64,000 nucleotides of DNA from Thecamonas trahens ATCC 50062. Lineage: Eukaryota; Apusozoa; Apusomonadida; Apusomonadidae. The translations under genes were made by a program, and so were the position numbers. The stretch lies in NCBI RefSeq assembly GCF_000142905.1, contig NW_013657678.1, forward strand, positions 83,877 to 147,876, written 5' to 3'. Below, in pieces: positions 19,384 through 29,086 of this stretch. The notes under the pieces are model-generated. The model saw only the letters and a list, made by a program, of their open reading frames with translations, was not told the origin of the DNA and ran no database searches. Position 1 is the stretch's first letter. Every line of letters starts with the position of its first letter.

Positions 19384-20730
19384 ATGGGACGCAAGTTCAA
19401 CCCCAACACGCTCAAGGTCCAGCTGAAGCTGGCGGTGAACCGGCTCAAGCTCGTCCAGAACAAGAAGAGCAACAAGAACAAGGCGGCGAGGAGGGAGATT
19501 GCCCAGCTGCTCGAGGCTGGCAAGGAGGAGTCGGCGAGGATCAAGGTCGAGCACATCATTCGCGAGGACTACACTGTGGAAGCCTATGAGATTCTCGAGC
19601 TCTACTGTGACCTGCTCCTTGCCCGATACGGTCTTGTCACCGCTCCGGGCGATGAGTGTGATACCGGCATCCGCGAGGCCGTCGAGACCCTCATCTGGGC
19701 CGCCCCGCGGGCAGAGATCAAGGAGCTTCCCATCGTCCGCGAGCAGCTCATTCGTCGCTACGGCCCCGACTTTGCCAAGGCTGCCATGTCGGCAGACAAC
19801 GAGATCATCAACCCGCGGGTCCGCCACAAGCTCTCGATCATGACCCCCGAGGTCAAGCTTGTCAACTTGTACCTCTCCGAGATTGCCAAGGCCCACAACA
19901 TCGAGTTTGACCCGGGGCTTGAGCTCGAGCCCATCGTCAACCTGTATGGCACTCCGCCGCCAAGCGGCCCCGCCCCCGGCGGGCCGGGTGCTCCCGGCGG
20001 CGGCACCGGCGGCCCGGGCGGCCCGGGCGTCTCCGCCGACCTGCGCGGCCTCTTCATGCCGGGCGCCCCGGGCATGCCCGCCGCCCCGGGTGCGCTCCCG
20101 GCCTCGACCTTCCTTGACCAGCCGGTTCCGCAGATGCAGCCGCCGCTGCAGCCGATGCCTGCCCACCAGCCGACGGCTATGCCCATGGGCCAGCCCGGCG
20201 TCGGCTACCCGGGCATGATGCAGCAGCAGCCGATGGCCCCGCAGCAGCCGGGCATGATGCACTTTTCCTCGCCCGAAGAGCGGGCCCAGTACGAGCAGTT
20301 CCTCGCCTGGCAGCAGCGGCAGGCCATGATGCCCGCCCCTGCACCCGCCCCGGCGCCTGTCAGCGATTCGCTCCCGGCATACACCCCGCCGGTCGCCGGC
20401 AAGCCCTCGCCGCAGCCGTCGCCGCAGCCGTCGCCTGCTCCCGCCCCGGCCACCGATCCCGCCTACGTCAGCCCAGGCGCACTCCCGCCAGGCTACCAGC
20501 TGCAGGCCTCTGGCCACACCCCGGCCAACCCGGCAAACCAGCCGCCGCCAGCCTCGGCCTCACAGCCGAGCGTCAACGAGTTTGGCCTCCCGATTGCCCC
20601 TTCTGGCACCCCCACCGGCGGTGCGGGCTCGGGCAGCAGTGGAGGTGCCGGTGGCGGTGCCGGTGGCGATGAAGACGTGCCCGACTTTGAGGACCTCGCC
20701 GCTCGCTTTGCCGCTCTCAAGCGCAACTAA
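19384..20730 (+). CDS. IST1: IST1 homologue, ESCRT-III-associated protein
   Basis: This encodes 448 aa. The ATG at 19384 gives MGRKFNPNTLKVQLKLAVNR, which aligns with the family N-terminus; extension upstream is unlikely. The IST1 domain covers about residues 1-180, with ARREIAQLLEAGKEESARIK, VEHIIREDYTVEAYEILELY and ETLIWAAPRAEI nearly as in animals. Residues 185-425 are Pro/Gly/Ala/Gln-rich. The last residues, DFEDLAARFAALKRN, match the MIT-interacting motif of human IST1 (FEDLSRRFEELKK), which recruits VPS4 and LIP5. The protein regulates ESCRT-III filaments in multivesicular-body sorting, abscission and membrane remodelling. Both functional ends are intact. Confidence 0.95.
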   Translation: MGRKFNPNTLKVQLKLAVNRLKLVQNKKSNKNKAARREIAQLLEAGKEESARIKVEHIIREDYTVEAYEILELYCDLLLARYGLVTAPGDECDTGIREAVETLIWAAPRAEIKELPIVREQLIRRYGPDFAKAAMSADNEIINPRVRHKLSIMTPEVKLVNLYLSEIAKAHNIEFDPGLELEPIVNLYGTPPPSGPAPGGPGAPGGGTGGPGGPGVSADLRGLFMPGAPGMPAAPGALPASTFLDQPVPQMQPPLQPMPAHQPTAMPMGQPGVGYPGMMQQQPMAPQQPGMMHFSSPEERAQYEQFLAWQQRQAMMPAPAPAPAPVSDSLPAYTPPVAGKPSPQPSPQPSPAPAPATDPAYVSPGALPPGYQLQASGHTPANPANQPPPASASQPSVNEFGLPIAPSGTPTGGAGSGSSGGAGGGAGGDEDVPDFEDLAARFAALKRN

Positions 20731-20882
20731 CCACCTCATCGCGCTCCGTAAACCCCAACACAGCCCATTCCGTCTCCTGCCCAATTCGCCCGTCCCGCCT
20801 TCAACTCGCGCGGCCGCCCTCCCCGCGCTCCGCGCCGTCCCAACCCCCCACTCCTCCCCACACTCGCCACCGCCCACTCGAC

Positions 20883-23276
20883 ATGACCCGCATGCCCTAC
20901 AGACTACCTGTTCTCGCCATCCTTGCTCTCGTTGTGGCCTCACTCGCAGTATTTTCCCCGGCCATGGCCATGGACGGACCCGCTGCCGACGCCGCCCGTC
21001 GCCGGGTTGAGGCCCTCATCGCCCACGCCGTCGACGGATACATGGCGCACGCGGCGCCGGCTGATGAGCTGCGCTCGCTCTCGTGTCGTGGAATGGAAAC
21101 CTTTGGAGGCTATGCCCTGACCCTGGTCGATGCTCTGGATACTTTGCTGATGATCGGTGATGCGCCGCGGGCCAGGCTCGCCCTCGACGCGCTGAGAGCC
21201 TCGCATCTGGCGGCAGAGCGCTTTGCCCTCGATGCCACTGTCTCGGTCTTTGAGACAAACATCCGCATCGTCGGTGGCCTGCTCTCTGCTCACGAGCTGG
21301 CGCCGGCTGTTCTTGGTCCGTCAACAAGCGTCGACGACCTGCTCGACCTCGCGGTGGCTCTCGTCGACCGCATGCTCCCGGCCTTTGACACGCATACCGG
21401 CATCCCGTTTTGTTCGATCCATCTTGTGCACGGCGTTGCGCCGGATGAGACGCCGGAGACTTCGACCGCCTGTGGCGGCTCGATGCTCCTCGAGTTTGGT
21501 GTGCTCTCGGCGCTCACCGGAGAGGCCAAGTACTACGCCGCCGCGCGGCGGTCATGGCTCGCCCTGGCCGCCGCCGCCGTCAATGGCCTCGTTGGCTCGC
21601 ACATCAACGTCCAGACTGCGACTTGGACAGAGGCCAAGGCCACCATTGCCTCCAACGTCGACTCGTTCTACGAGTATGGCCTCAAGGCCGGCCTCCTGTT
21701 CGGCGACCACGAGATCCTCGACGCCGCACTCGAGCTCATCGCGTCCGCAGAGTCACGTCTCGCCCGCGGGCCTTGGTACGTCTCGCTCCATCTCACCGCC
21801 GGCAAGCTAATTCATCCGGTCGGACCCGAGCACCTCGGTGCCTTTTGGCCGGGCCTCCTCACCCTCGCCGGTGCCCCGGCCCGCGCCGCAGACATCGCCA
21901 TGGCCTACACTGCCGTCCTCCGCAAGCACGGCATGCTCCCGGAGCGCTTCGACCTCATCAACAACGCCATCCCTGAAGCTACTCATCCCGGCTCGGCTGC
22001 CTGGCACCTCCGTCCTGAGCTCGTAGAGTCGTACTACTACCTCGCCCGCGCCGATCGCGACTCGGCCCGCTGGCTCCTCCACGCCGAGACCATTGTTAAC
22101 GGTCTCGAGGACGTGGCCCGGAGCCCGTGTGGATTTGCTTCGGTCAAGGACGTGCGCTCTCGTCTCCGTCTCGACCGCATGGAGTCGTTTGTCCTCTCCG
22201 AGACGCTCAAGTACGCCTGGCTCGTCTTTGCCGCCCATCCCCGTGCAGACCTCTCGCACCTCCCACCGCAGATGCGCGCCCTCGTCGCTGACGATGGCTT
22301 TATCCTCACCACCGAAGGCCATCCGATTCCACTGCTCGGCCGCGACTGGTACGGCCGCCTCGTTGCCTCAGGCGCCCTGCTCCGCAGCCGCCCGTCGTCT
22401 GTACACCTCTGCAACGCCCTCCATCCCGCGGGCATCTCGCCACCGTTTGCCGGGTGGCTCGCTCTCGACACCGCCTTCCACACCGGACTCGCCGATCGCG
22501 ACGCGGCCCGCCTCGCCAACGACGGCACCGACACCGCCTTTCGCATCTGTGCCGCCACCTCGACCGGTGACCCGATGTGGACCATCGTTGTCGGGCCAGA
22601 CGTCGACCTCAGTGTCGTGCCCGCGCCAAGCGAGCTTGACGAGCCGGACCATGTGATCATGACTTCAATCGCCGACATAGACATCGCGAGTGGCGTCACG
22701 CCGCTGTTTGCATGGCGCGGGCCAGTGGCTCCTGCTGTCTTGCCTCTCCACGGCCGGTCGCACACACGGTACGCGGTGACAGTGGTCGAAGCGGGCGACC
22801 AGGCGGTGCTGGCGTTTCCGCCCGCGCTAGCCATGTGCTGGGAGGCGAGCGGCGCGCGGTTTGGTCTGCCGCTGCAGGCGGGAGCCTGGCGCGACGTCGC
22901 CGTGCCTACGGTGGACTTTACCTGCGCGCCGCGACCCGGCTCGGTGGGCACGGCGTTGGCGCGGCGCGGCGGATGCACCTTTGTCGACAAGGCTGCCCAA
23001 GCCCGCGCCCAACTCGGTGCCGAGCTGCTGTTTGTGGCTAACTCGCCCGGCGACGCCGAATTCATCGACATGATCGGGGTTGGAGGTGCCGACGAGGCGA
23101 GCTTGCCGACCACGCTGATGGTGAGCGCCGAGGCTGGTGACGAGCTGCTAGCGCTGGCGCGCGCAGGGCCGCGCATCCAGCTCCGGCTCCGCCGACTCGT
23201 TGGCGAGCGGCATCTGGCGTTTCAGGGCACGCGTGTCGCCAACATTGTCCTCCTCGACGACGAGGGTGACGATTAG
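20883..23276 (+). CDS. EDEM-type GH47 alpha-mannosidase with PA domain
   Basis: This encodes 797 aa. An N-terminal hydrophobic signal (PVLAILALVVASLAVFSPAMA, about residues 9-29) directs it to the ER. The GH47 domain (about 35-500) has family motifs: GGYALTLVDALDTLLMIGD, FETNIRIVGGLLSAHEL, SFYEYGLKAGLLFGD, LRPELVESYYYLARAD and MESFVLSETLKYAWLVF. Near the C-terminus (about 690-785) is a protease-associated (PA) domain with CTFVDKAAQARAQLGAELL. GH47 plus PA is the architecture of EDEM3, which trims mannose from misfolded glycoproteins to mark them for ER-associated degradation. No KDEL-type retrieval signal is present; the protein ends DDEGDD. It converges on the transportin-3-like gene only 5 bp away. 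Confidence 0.9.
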   Translation: MTRMPYRLPVLAILALVVASLAVFSPAMAMDGPAADAARRRVEALIAHAVDGYMAHAAPADELRSLSCRGMETFGGYALTLVDALDTLLMIGDAPRARLALDALRASHLAAERFALDATVSVFETNIRIVGGLLSAHELAPAVLGPSTSVDDLLDLAVALVDRMLPAFDTHTGIPFCSIHLVHGVAPDETPETSTACGGSMLLEFGVLSALTGEAKYYAAARRSWLALAAAAVNGLVGSHINVQTATWTEAKATIASNVDSFYEYGLKAGLLFGDHEILDAALELIASAESRLARGPWYVSLHLTAGKLIHPVGPEHLGAFWPGLLTLAGAPARAADIAMAYTAVLRKHGMLPERFDLINNAIPEATHPGSAAWHLRPELVESYYYLARADRDSARWLLHAETIVNGLEDVARSPCGFASVKDVRSRLRLDRMESFVLSETLKYAWLVFAAHPRADLSHLPPQMRALVADDGFILTTEGHPIPLLGRDWYGRLVASGALLRSRPSSVHLCNALHPAGISPPFAGWLALDTAFHTGLADRDAARLANDGTDTAFRICAATSTGDPMWTIVVGPDVDLSVVPAPSELDEPDHVIMTSIADIDIASGVTPLFAWRGPVAPAVLPLHGRSHTRYAVTVVEAGDQAVLAFPPALAMCWEASGARFGLPLQAGAWRDVAVPTVDFTCAPRPGSVGTALARRGGCTFVDKAAQARAQLGAELLFVANSPGDAEFIDMIGVGGADEASLPTTLMVSAEAGDELLALARAGPRIQLRLRRLVGERHLAFQGTRVANIVLLDDEGDD

Positions 23277-23281
23277 AAAGA

Positions 23282-26200
23282 CTACCGTGGCGCCGAGGCC
23301 GAGCGCGCGGCGACGAGGGCGCCCAAGTCGGAGAAGATCTTGGAGACCGGCCGCGACGGGAGGTGTGCATCAAAGAGGCTGGTCATGATCCGGCGCTTGT
23401 CGTCAGTGGTGAGCAAGAGGTCGTCGACATTGGCGAGCGCAGCGTGGAGCCAGGCCTGGAACTGGTCGCGCTGCGAGTAGTACATCTGCTCGATAAGGTC
23501 CTCGACCCGTGCCGCACCGCCGGTGACAAAGAAGACACAGTGGAGGGCGGCGGCAACAGCGGCCGGGCCGATCTCCCCTGCCAGCGGAACAAGGAGCTGG
23601 TGGTAGAACGCTTCCGATGGCATCGACTCGAGATAGCTCTCGGCTTCCGGGCCCGCAGTGTACTGGAAAAGGGTCTCGATGACCGCGAGGCCCTGGGTGG
23701 CGAGGCTTGGCCAGTCGGTGACCACAAGCTCGAGGGCGAGCGAGGTGACCGCCCGCACCAGCGCTGCCCCGTCGTCCGAGTCAAAGTATGTGAGGAGATT
23801 GACAAAGAACAGCATGAAGATGTCGCAGTAGACCATGATGCTCGTGCCGTGGCCCACAAGTCGGTCGCCGTCCCAAGCCGGTGAGAGAGCAAACGGATCT
23901 GGCGCGCACAGCGCAAGCAGTTGCGACGAGGCACCAAAGAAAGCGCCGGCCACAAACACGGCAATGGCCCTTGCATCGTCGTCGGCAAGCTCTCCGCCAG
24001 CGTGCTCGTCCATCAGCGCCCGTTGCGGCGAGGCGAGATCGACGACCGGTGCGTATACATCGAATACCACGTTGAGGAACTCGTATACCTCACCGAGCGG
24101 CTCGTTCAGCACCTCGACGGTGGCGCGGACGAGGTCAAACGCCGCCAGCGGTGACGCCTTCATCAGCACTTGCAGTAGCCGCAACGAGGCGGCAAGGAGG
24201 TCCAGGCCGGCGGCCGAGCGAGCGGCAAAGGCGGCAGCAGCGAGACGGTGCAGCACGCCTCCGGTCCGCTCGAGAATGGTGGCCGCTGGCGTGGCGAGGC
24301 CAGAAGCCGCAAAGTTGGTCGCCTGCCCACGCGAGCGGTGGATGCCGAGCGCCAGCCGGTGGATCAGGTTGATGCCGGTCCGCGCCGCGTCGACCGCGCC
24401 CGCCTCTCCCGACTCGACCATGTCGGTGATCGCCGCCAGCGGAGCAATGAGAGGCGAGAGGAGCGCGTCGAGCGCGGCAAGCGCCGGTCTCGGCTCCATG
24501 ATCGCGGCCACGGCTGCGAGCGCAAAGGTGATGGTGCCAGCAGTGTAGTCGTCGAGGTCGCCGAGTGTGCCTGACGCCGCGAGCGGCTGACTCACAAGGC
24601 GAGTGAAGAGGGTAAGGAGCGCGTCAAACGACGGCCGCATCACTTCCTGAGCTCGCATGCAGAGCGAGTTGAGGGCGGCGGCGGCGGCCTGGTTGACGCC
24701 GGCGTTCGACGTTTCGAGCGCGGCAAGGAGATAGTTGAGGACAGCCTCGATGGCTTGCGGATGCGCCTTGAGCCAGTGCGGAAAGGCGGCGACCACCGCG
24801 AGCATGGCTTCGATAATCTCGGCGCTTGCGGCGAGGCACTCTGCATCGAGCGAGAAGAACAGCGCGCCGACAAGCGTAGTCTCGGACGGGTAGACCGAGG
24901 GCCCAAGAGCCGCGAGGCAGGCAAGGAGCGAGCGCAGGAGGCGCGGCTCGAGGCTCGCCGCCCCGGGCGAGTACAGCAGCTGCCACGGCTGGCCAGCAGT
25001 TGGCGCTGCGGCAGCGCTGCTGTCGGCATTAGCATGCTCGGCCCAGAGCTCAGTGAGCCAGCCGAGAACGACACCCGCCGACGCAACGTCGGCGATGGCG
25101 GCGACGATGGCCTCGGACGACGACGAGATCTCAGCATTGCGCCCAGCGGCGGCGAGCTGCGGCTCGAGTCGGTGCGACGCTAGATGTAGGGCGTTGCGGA
25201 TGACGACGTACGAGAGGAGGGTGCGGAAGAGGTCATTGTACCGCTCGCCGAGCTGCTCAGTCACGTTGATGCTGTCGTGCGCAATGGCGCCACCGAGCGA
25301 GTCGATGAAAATGCGCCAAAAGTGGAGGACCGACGAGGTCACATCCTCGTCGTCCACGGTGAGGAGCTCGACCATGAACGAGGCGTACGCCATTGTCTCG
25401 TCCGAGTTGAGGACCTGGATGTACGACTGGTATGAGATGCCGGTCTCGACAATGAGCCGCAGGAGGACGTCGGCAATGGGCGCGCTCGCGTCAAAGCTCG
25501 AGGTGAGGGCGACAATGCGCGGAAAGACAGCCCCAACCACGTCGACATACTCGGCTTGGCTCTCAAGCATCTCGTCGTACTCCTCGGGCGCGAGCGAGTC
25601 GTACTGATCAGCGAGCTGGTGCGACATGAGCACCTCGGAGACCTCGATGATGCTGAGGAGGACGGCGGCGAGGCCCTCGAGCATCGGGCCGCGCGCAGAG
25701 ACGCCGGCCAGCGAGTCAAACATGGCCTCGACCACGCCCGACTCGGCCAGCGCCTCGCCAGTCATGTAGCGGACCCACTGCGCGATGGCATCGAGCACCG
25801 CACCCGCGGCAGCCTCGGACGGGGCCGAGCTTAGGACCGAGCCGAGGAGCGAGACAACCGCAGCTGCAGAGTCGGGCGCCAGCGAAGTGTCTTCGGCCTC
25901 GGCCTGGAGGGCCGGATCAAGGAGGAGCGAGGTGTTGGCCACCTCCTCGGGGAAGAGGCGGAGGAAGACAACAAGCGCGTGCGTGCCGACGGCCTTGTCC
26001 GGCACCTGCTCGGTAAAGATGGTGACAGCATCCGAGATGACATCGGGCCACTCGGCCGGGCCCATGTGCAGCGCCAGCGCAACAAGCGCCAGCACCAGCT
26101 GCGTCTCCACCGACGAGCCCGGAACTGAGGCCGCAGCATCGACGACGAGGCCGACAAGCCTCGCCCGGACATCCAGGCGCTCATCGACCGATTCCAGCTG

Positions 26201-26434
26201 GTGTGCGGCAGTCAAGACCTTGTACCTCAGCGTCTGCGCAGCAAAGAGCGCAAACGGAGTCTCCATGCCCGTGCTCGACAGAGCCTCAAACGCCGCCGTC
26301 CACACACTCGCCGACACCCGCGCCCTCTGCAGCCATTGGTCCGACTCGGTCCGGTCGGCCGCCGTCGCCTCGGGGTCTTGCAGGCGGTGAAAGTGGGCAG
26401 AGAGTGCCTCCAGCGACACGACCTCTTCTGCCAT
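23282..26434 (-). CDS. transportin-3/importin-13-like karyopherin beta
   Basis: This encodes 1,050 aa, within the usual karyopherin range. The start at 26434 (MAEEVVSLEALSAHFHRLQ) was chosen because the upstream frame is Pro/Ser-rich leader. The first 130 residues fit the family pattern: ESDQWLQRARVSASVWTAAFEAL, FAAQTLRYKVLT and QLVLALVALALHM. The whole protein is built of amphipathic helices compatible with HEAT repeats, with no other domain. Transportin-3 imports SR-type splicing factors and other cargo into the nucleus under RanGTP control; importin-13 is its closest relative, so the choice between the two is an inference. It is convergent with the EDEM gene and divergent from a small coiled-coil gene. 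Confidence 0.88.
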   Translation of the reverse strand: MAEEVVSLEALSAHFHRLQDPEATAADRTESDQWLQRARVSASVWTAAFEALSSTGMETPFALFAAQTLRYKVLTAAHQLESVDERLDVRARLVGLVVDAAASVPGSSVETQLVLALVALALHMGPAEWPDVISDAVTIFTEQVPDKAVGTHALVVFLRLFPEEVANTSLLLDPALQAEAEDTSLAPDSAAAVVSLLGSVLSSAPSEAAAGAVLDAIAQWVRYMTGEALAESGVVEAMFDSLAGVSARGPMLEGLAAVLLSIIEVSEVLMSHQLADQYDSLAPEEYDEMLESQAEYVDVVGAVFPRIVALTSSFDASAPIADVLLRLIVETGISYQSYIQVLNSDETMAYASFMVELLTVDDEDVTSSVLHFWRIFIDSLGGAIAHDSINVTEQLGERYNDLFRTLLSYVVIRNALHLASHRLEPQLAAAGRNAEISSSSEAIVAAIADVASAGVVLGWLTELWAEHANADSSAAAAPTAGQPWQLLYSPGAASLEPRLLRSLLACLAALGPSVYPSETTLVGALFFSLDAECLAASAEIIEAMLAVVAAFPHWLKAHPQAIEAVLNYLLAALETSNAGVNQAAAAALNSLCMRAQEVMRPSFDALLTLFTRLVSQPLAASGTLGDLDDYTAGTITFALAAVAAIMEPRPALAALDALLSPLIAPLAAITDMVESGEAGAVDAARTGINLIHRLALGIHRSRGQATNFAASGLATPAATILERTGGVLHRLAAAAFAARSAAGLDLLAASLRLLQVLMKASPLAAFDLVRATVEVLNEPLGEVYEFLNVVFDVYAPVVDLASPQRALMDEHAGGELADDDARAIAVFVAGAFFGASSQLLALCAPDPFALSPAWDGDRLVGHGTSIMVYCDIFMLFFVNLLTYFDSDDGAALVRAVTSLALELVVTDWPSLATQGLAVIETLFQYTAGPEAESYLESMPSEAFYHQLLVPLAGEIGPAAVAAALHCVFFVTGGAARVEDLIEQMYYSQRDQFQAWLHAALANVDDLLLTTDDKRRIMTSLFDAHLPSRPVSKIFSDLGALVAARSASAPR

Positions 26435-26737
26435 GGCTTGTCTGTGGAGCGAGCTGGTGGTGGTGGCGTGAGGTAGGCTAGGCAAAGGCTGGGCGGGTGG
26501 CCGTGAGCGAGGTGTGCCGGTGGCGGTGGATGGGAGAAGGTCGTGGTTTTGCCGGCGATTGGGCGACACACGGGGTCAAGGAGGGGTAGGCGGGGGGGGG
26601 GGGGGGGGAGGGAGGCGGGGGGGGGGGATGGCGGGGCGTCCCCACTGGTCAAGCAGAGCACACTTGACGCACAGGTTTGGACGTGTACCTGTACTTCTTC
26701 TTCTCCTTCCCCTTGGCAGCTGTAGTGAAAGAATACC
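26435..26737. repeat. divergent promoter region with G tracts
   Basis: These 303 bp separate the start codons of the transportin-3-like gene and the coiled-coil gene. A compound G tract lies at 26592-26628. No gene is seen. Confidence 0.6.
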
Positions 26738-27061
26738 ATGGACGTGGCTGGCTTTGAGGCGCGGGCAGCAGAGGCTGAGCAGAGGTTGAAGGCGCTGGAG
26801 GCGGCGGTGGCGGCGGGCGCGGGCGCAGGGCCGTCGTCGACGCTGGGTGTGGACTCGGGTGTGGTGGAGGAGCTCAACAAGGACAATGCACGCCTGCGGT
26901 ACCAGGTCAAGCACCTCATCCGCTCGCTTGAGGCCGAAGAGCACGCCCGCGCTGAGGAGACCGGTGCCCTCCAGGCCGAGGTCGCTCGCCTCCAGTACCA
27001 GGTCAAGCACCTGGTCCGCTCGCTGGAGAACGAGGAGGCCAAGAACGCTGCCGATGCCTGA
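26738..27061 (+). CDS. small coiled-coil protein resembling the ArgRS N-terminal zipper
   Basis: This encodes 107 aa, starting MDVAGFEARAAEAEQRLKALE. After a short Ala/Gly hinge it has two related heptad segments, NKDNARLRYQVKHLIRSLEAE and EVARLQYQVKHLVRSLENEE, so it is probably all coiled coil. The repeated NxxLRYQVKHLxRSL element resembles the N-terminal leucine zipper of animal cytosolic arginyl-tRNA synthetase (ENLKLKYRLNILRKSL), which binds AIMP1 within the multisynthetase complex. Here it is free-standing, with no synthetase attached. A role in assembling a synthetase complex is only a hypothesis; it could equally be an unrelated dimerising protein. The ATG has a favourable ACCATGG context. 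Confidence 0.75.
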   Translation: MDVAGFEARAAEAEQRLKALEAAVAAGAGAGPSSTLGVDSGVVEELNKDNARLRYQVKHLIRSLEAEEHARAEETGALQAEVARLQYQVKHLVRSLENEEAKNAADA

Positions 27062-27584
27062 AGGACGATTGCCATCCGTGGCTCCTGCCTGCGGCTGCCG
27101 CCTTGTTGCCGCGCCGTGGGCGCCAGATCGACAGCGCTTGCGTCCATGGCCGCCGCCATGGATCTGCCCGGGCCCAGGCATGCCTTGGCCGGTATGACCG
27201 TAGATAAAACATGTCCTTGGTCACGGCATGCTTGCGATTGGAGGGGGTGGCGAGGCGGGGAGGGGGGGGGAGGTGGAGCAGTGCGACGATACGAGCAAGC
27301 GAAAAAGCGAAAGATCACCGTTTCTGACAATGCCGGGTGATGTTGACTATGTCACCGCAAACAACACCTCCATCTTGCCTGCCAGCTGGGCGATTCCGCT
27401 CCGAGAAAGGGCCATCAACAAGCTCAAAGCTCCACTCTTGCCTCTTGCTCATTCCGATGGGCGCTTCTATCTCTGCAGCTGGCGCACTGCGTGTGATGGC
27501 GGCTGGCAAACGCTCGTCGGCGTGCGAGTTGCAATGGCACAATTTTACGGTGATGATTCTACTTTCATTGCACCCGACTCCACC
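27062..27584. other. intergenic region, no gene recognised
   Basis: These 523 bp separate the coiled-coil gene from the Nudix gene. The Nudix reading frame stays open back to 27228, but the translation has no family similarity and contains Gly-rich repeats (27240-27275). I treat it as 5' flank or UTR, while noting that an alternative upstream ATG exists at 27332. Confidence 0.5.
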
Positions 27585-28154
27585 ATGGCGACGGCAAGCG
27601 CAAGCATTGGCGTGGGGCGGGCGGGGGTGAAGCACACGACGCTGGTGTACCTTGTGGACCAGGCGGCATCGCGCATTCTTCTTGCGCTCAAGAAGCGCGG
27701 AATGGGTGCCGGCAAGGTCAACGGGCCGGGCGGCAAGGCCGATGTGAGCGCCGGCGACACCAGCATCCGGGCGACGGCGATTCGCGAGACGCAGGAGGAG
27801 ATGGGCATCACGCCGACGGATCTGCAGGCGCGCGGCCTCATCTCATTTGTTTTTACCAACGACGGCGAGCACTCGTGGGACAACGACTGCACCATCTTCT
27901 TCGGCACTCAGTGGGACGGCGAGCCGACCGAGTCGGACGAGATGGCGCCCGAGTGGCATCCGCTCGACGCTGTGCCGTACGACCGCATGTGGCCCGACGA
28001 CGAGCTTTGGCTCCCTGATCTGCTTGCCGGCAAGGAGGTGTACTGGCAGTTTACCTTTGACGGCGACGCCATTGTCGACTCGGCGTCGTACGCCGACCTC
28101 CCGACAATGCTCGCTGCTATCGGCGCACCCGAGGCGGCAGCGCTTGACGCGTGA
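27585..28154 (+). CDS. MTH1/NUDT1-like Nudix hydrolase
   Basis: This encodes 189 aa. The ATG at 27585 sits in CACCATGG and begins just before the domain (MATASASIGVGRAGVKHTTL). The protein follows human MTH1 closely: LLALKKRGMGAGKVNGPGGK, RETQEEMGI, the ESDEMAPEWHPLDAVPYDRMWPDDELWLP region and FDGDAIVDSASY. MTH1 hydrolyses oxidised purine nucleoside triphosphates such as 8-oxo-dGTP, preventing mutagenesis. The Nudix box is unusual: three extra residues lie between GGK and the RE pair and the first conserved Glu is absent, while the metal-binding REtqEE core is intact. Conserved substrate-pocket residues (Asn in GKVNG, the WPDD pair) are kept. It converges on the next gene, 20 bp apart. Confidence 0.92.
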   Translation: MATASASIGVGRAGVKHTTLVYLVDQAASRILLALKKRGMGAGKVNGPGGKADVSAGDTSIRATAIRETQEEMGITPTDLQARGLISFVFTNDGEHSWDNDCTIFFGTQWDGEPTESDEMAPEWHPLDAVPYDRMWPDDELWLPDLLAGKEVYWQFTFDGDAIVDSASYADLPTMLAAIGAPEAAALDA

Positions 28155-28174
28155 GCCGGCGCTTACGACGCAGT

Positions 28175-29086
28175 TCACGACGCAGTACGCGCCTGGGTGC
28201 GCGCCTCGGGACGGCTCACAAAGGCGCGGATCGAGCCTGCGGCCTGGATCCGCCGCAGAAGGGCCGACATGTGCGGCGCTGCCGCGACGGCGCCGGCGAC
28301 GTGGACTGGGAACGCGAGCGTGTTGGCCGCGGTGGCGACGGCCAGCAGGCCGGCTGTTTCGCCGACCTCGGCAGCGAGCCCCCACGAGGCGAGCATGCCC
28401 TCGACGTCGACGCCGTACGAGATGGCTCCATAAAACGCGGCAACCTTGCTGAGGCCAACCACACGCCGACCGATGAGCAGCGCAGCGCCGTAGGTGTCAA
28501 TCGGGCCCTCGAGCTTCCGCATCCAGCGCTCAACCTTTTGCACCGCTGCCGCCGACTCGACCGACGCGTCCTCGCGCGGTGCCGTTCCGAGGAAAGAGTT
28601 GCGCGGCGTGACCAGCAGCGCGGAGACCTTGATCCGGGTCAGGATCGGGGCCAGCTTGGCCAGCGGCACCGCCGCCGCCACCCCCAGCGGGAACGAAAGC
28701 CGCGCTGTCAGTCGGCCGGCCACGTACGCCAGCGCCATTGCCGGCGATGCGCTCACTCCAGCTACCGCCAGCGCTCCGTACAGCACGCCCCAGGTCGAGA
28801 GCGCCGCCACAGGATAGCTGAGAAAGGCGCCCGTCGGATGTCTCCGCAGCGTCCGATTCAGCATCGCAACGACTGCCTCGGCACGCCCCTCCTCCTCCTT
28901 TCCGCCCTTTGAGCCTGTGGGGCTTCTACTCGCCCCATCCGCCGCATGTCCCAGCCCAGACCCGTCCCTCACATCACCGCTTCCGCCGCCACCTGCCTCG
29001 CTCGCCAGCCGCCGACTCGGCCACCCGGCCACCGCCCCCAACCCAGCCCTCCGACCAGCCGCACCCAGCACCACAAGCCGCAGCAT
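28175..29086 (-). CDS. mitochondrial membrane protein, FAM210/DUF1279-like
   Basis: This encodes 303 aa. The start at 29086 gives MLRLVVLGAAGRRAGLGAVAG, an Arg-rich presequence with a likely cleavage near RRLASEAG. A Gly/Ser-rich linker leads to a first hydrophobic region (about 105-165; TWGVLYGALAVAG, SFPLGVAAAVPLAK). A second region resembles the DUF1279/FAM210 pattern of a short YG motif, membrane helix and GVDV block: GPIDTYGAALLIGRR, AAFYGAISYGVDVEGML. FAM210 proteins are mitochondrial inner-membrane proteins linked to translation and metabolism. The match is by pattern, so the family call is tentative; mitochondrial location is more likely. Convergent with the Nudix gene. Confidence 0.7.
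   Translation of the reverse strand: MLRLVVLGAAGRRAGLGAVAGWPSRRLASEAGGGGSGDVRDGSGLGHAADGASRSPTGSKGGKEEEGRAEAVVAMLNRTLRRHPTGAFLSYPVAALSTWGVLYGALAVAGVSASPAMALAYVAGRLTARLSFPLGVAAAVPLAKLAPILTRIKVSALLVTPRNSFLGTAPREDASVESAAAVQKVERWMRKLEGPIDTYGAALLIGRRVVGLSKVAAFYGAISYGVDVEGMLASWGLAAEVGETAGLLAVATAANTLAFPVHVAGAVAAAPHMSALLRRIQAAGSIRAFVSRPEARTQARTAS

Noticed and set aside
27228-27584. N-terminal extension of the Nudix protein
   Set aside because: The frame is open, but the sequence has no similarity to the family, while the ATG at 27585 has a good context and sits just before the domain.
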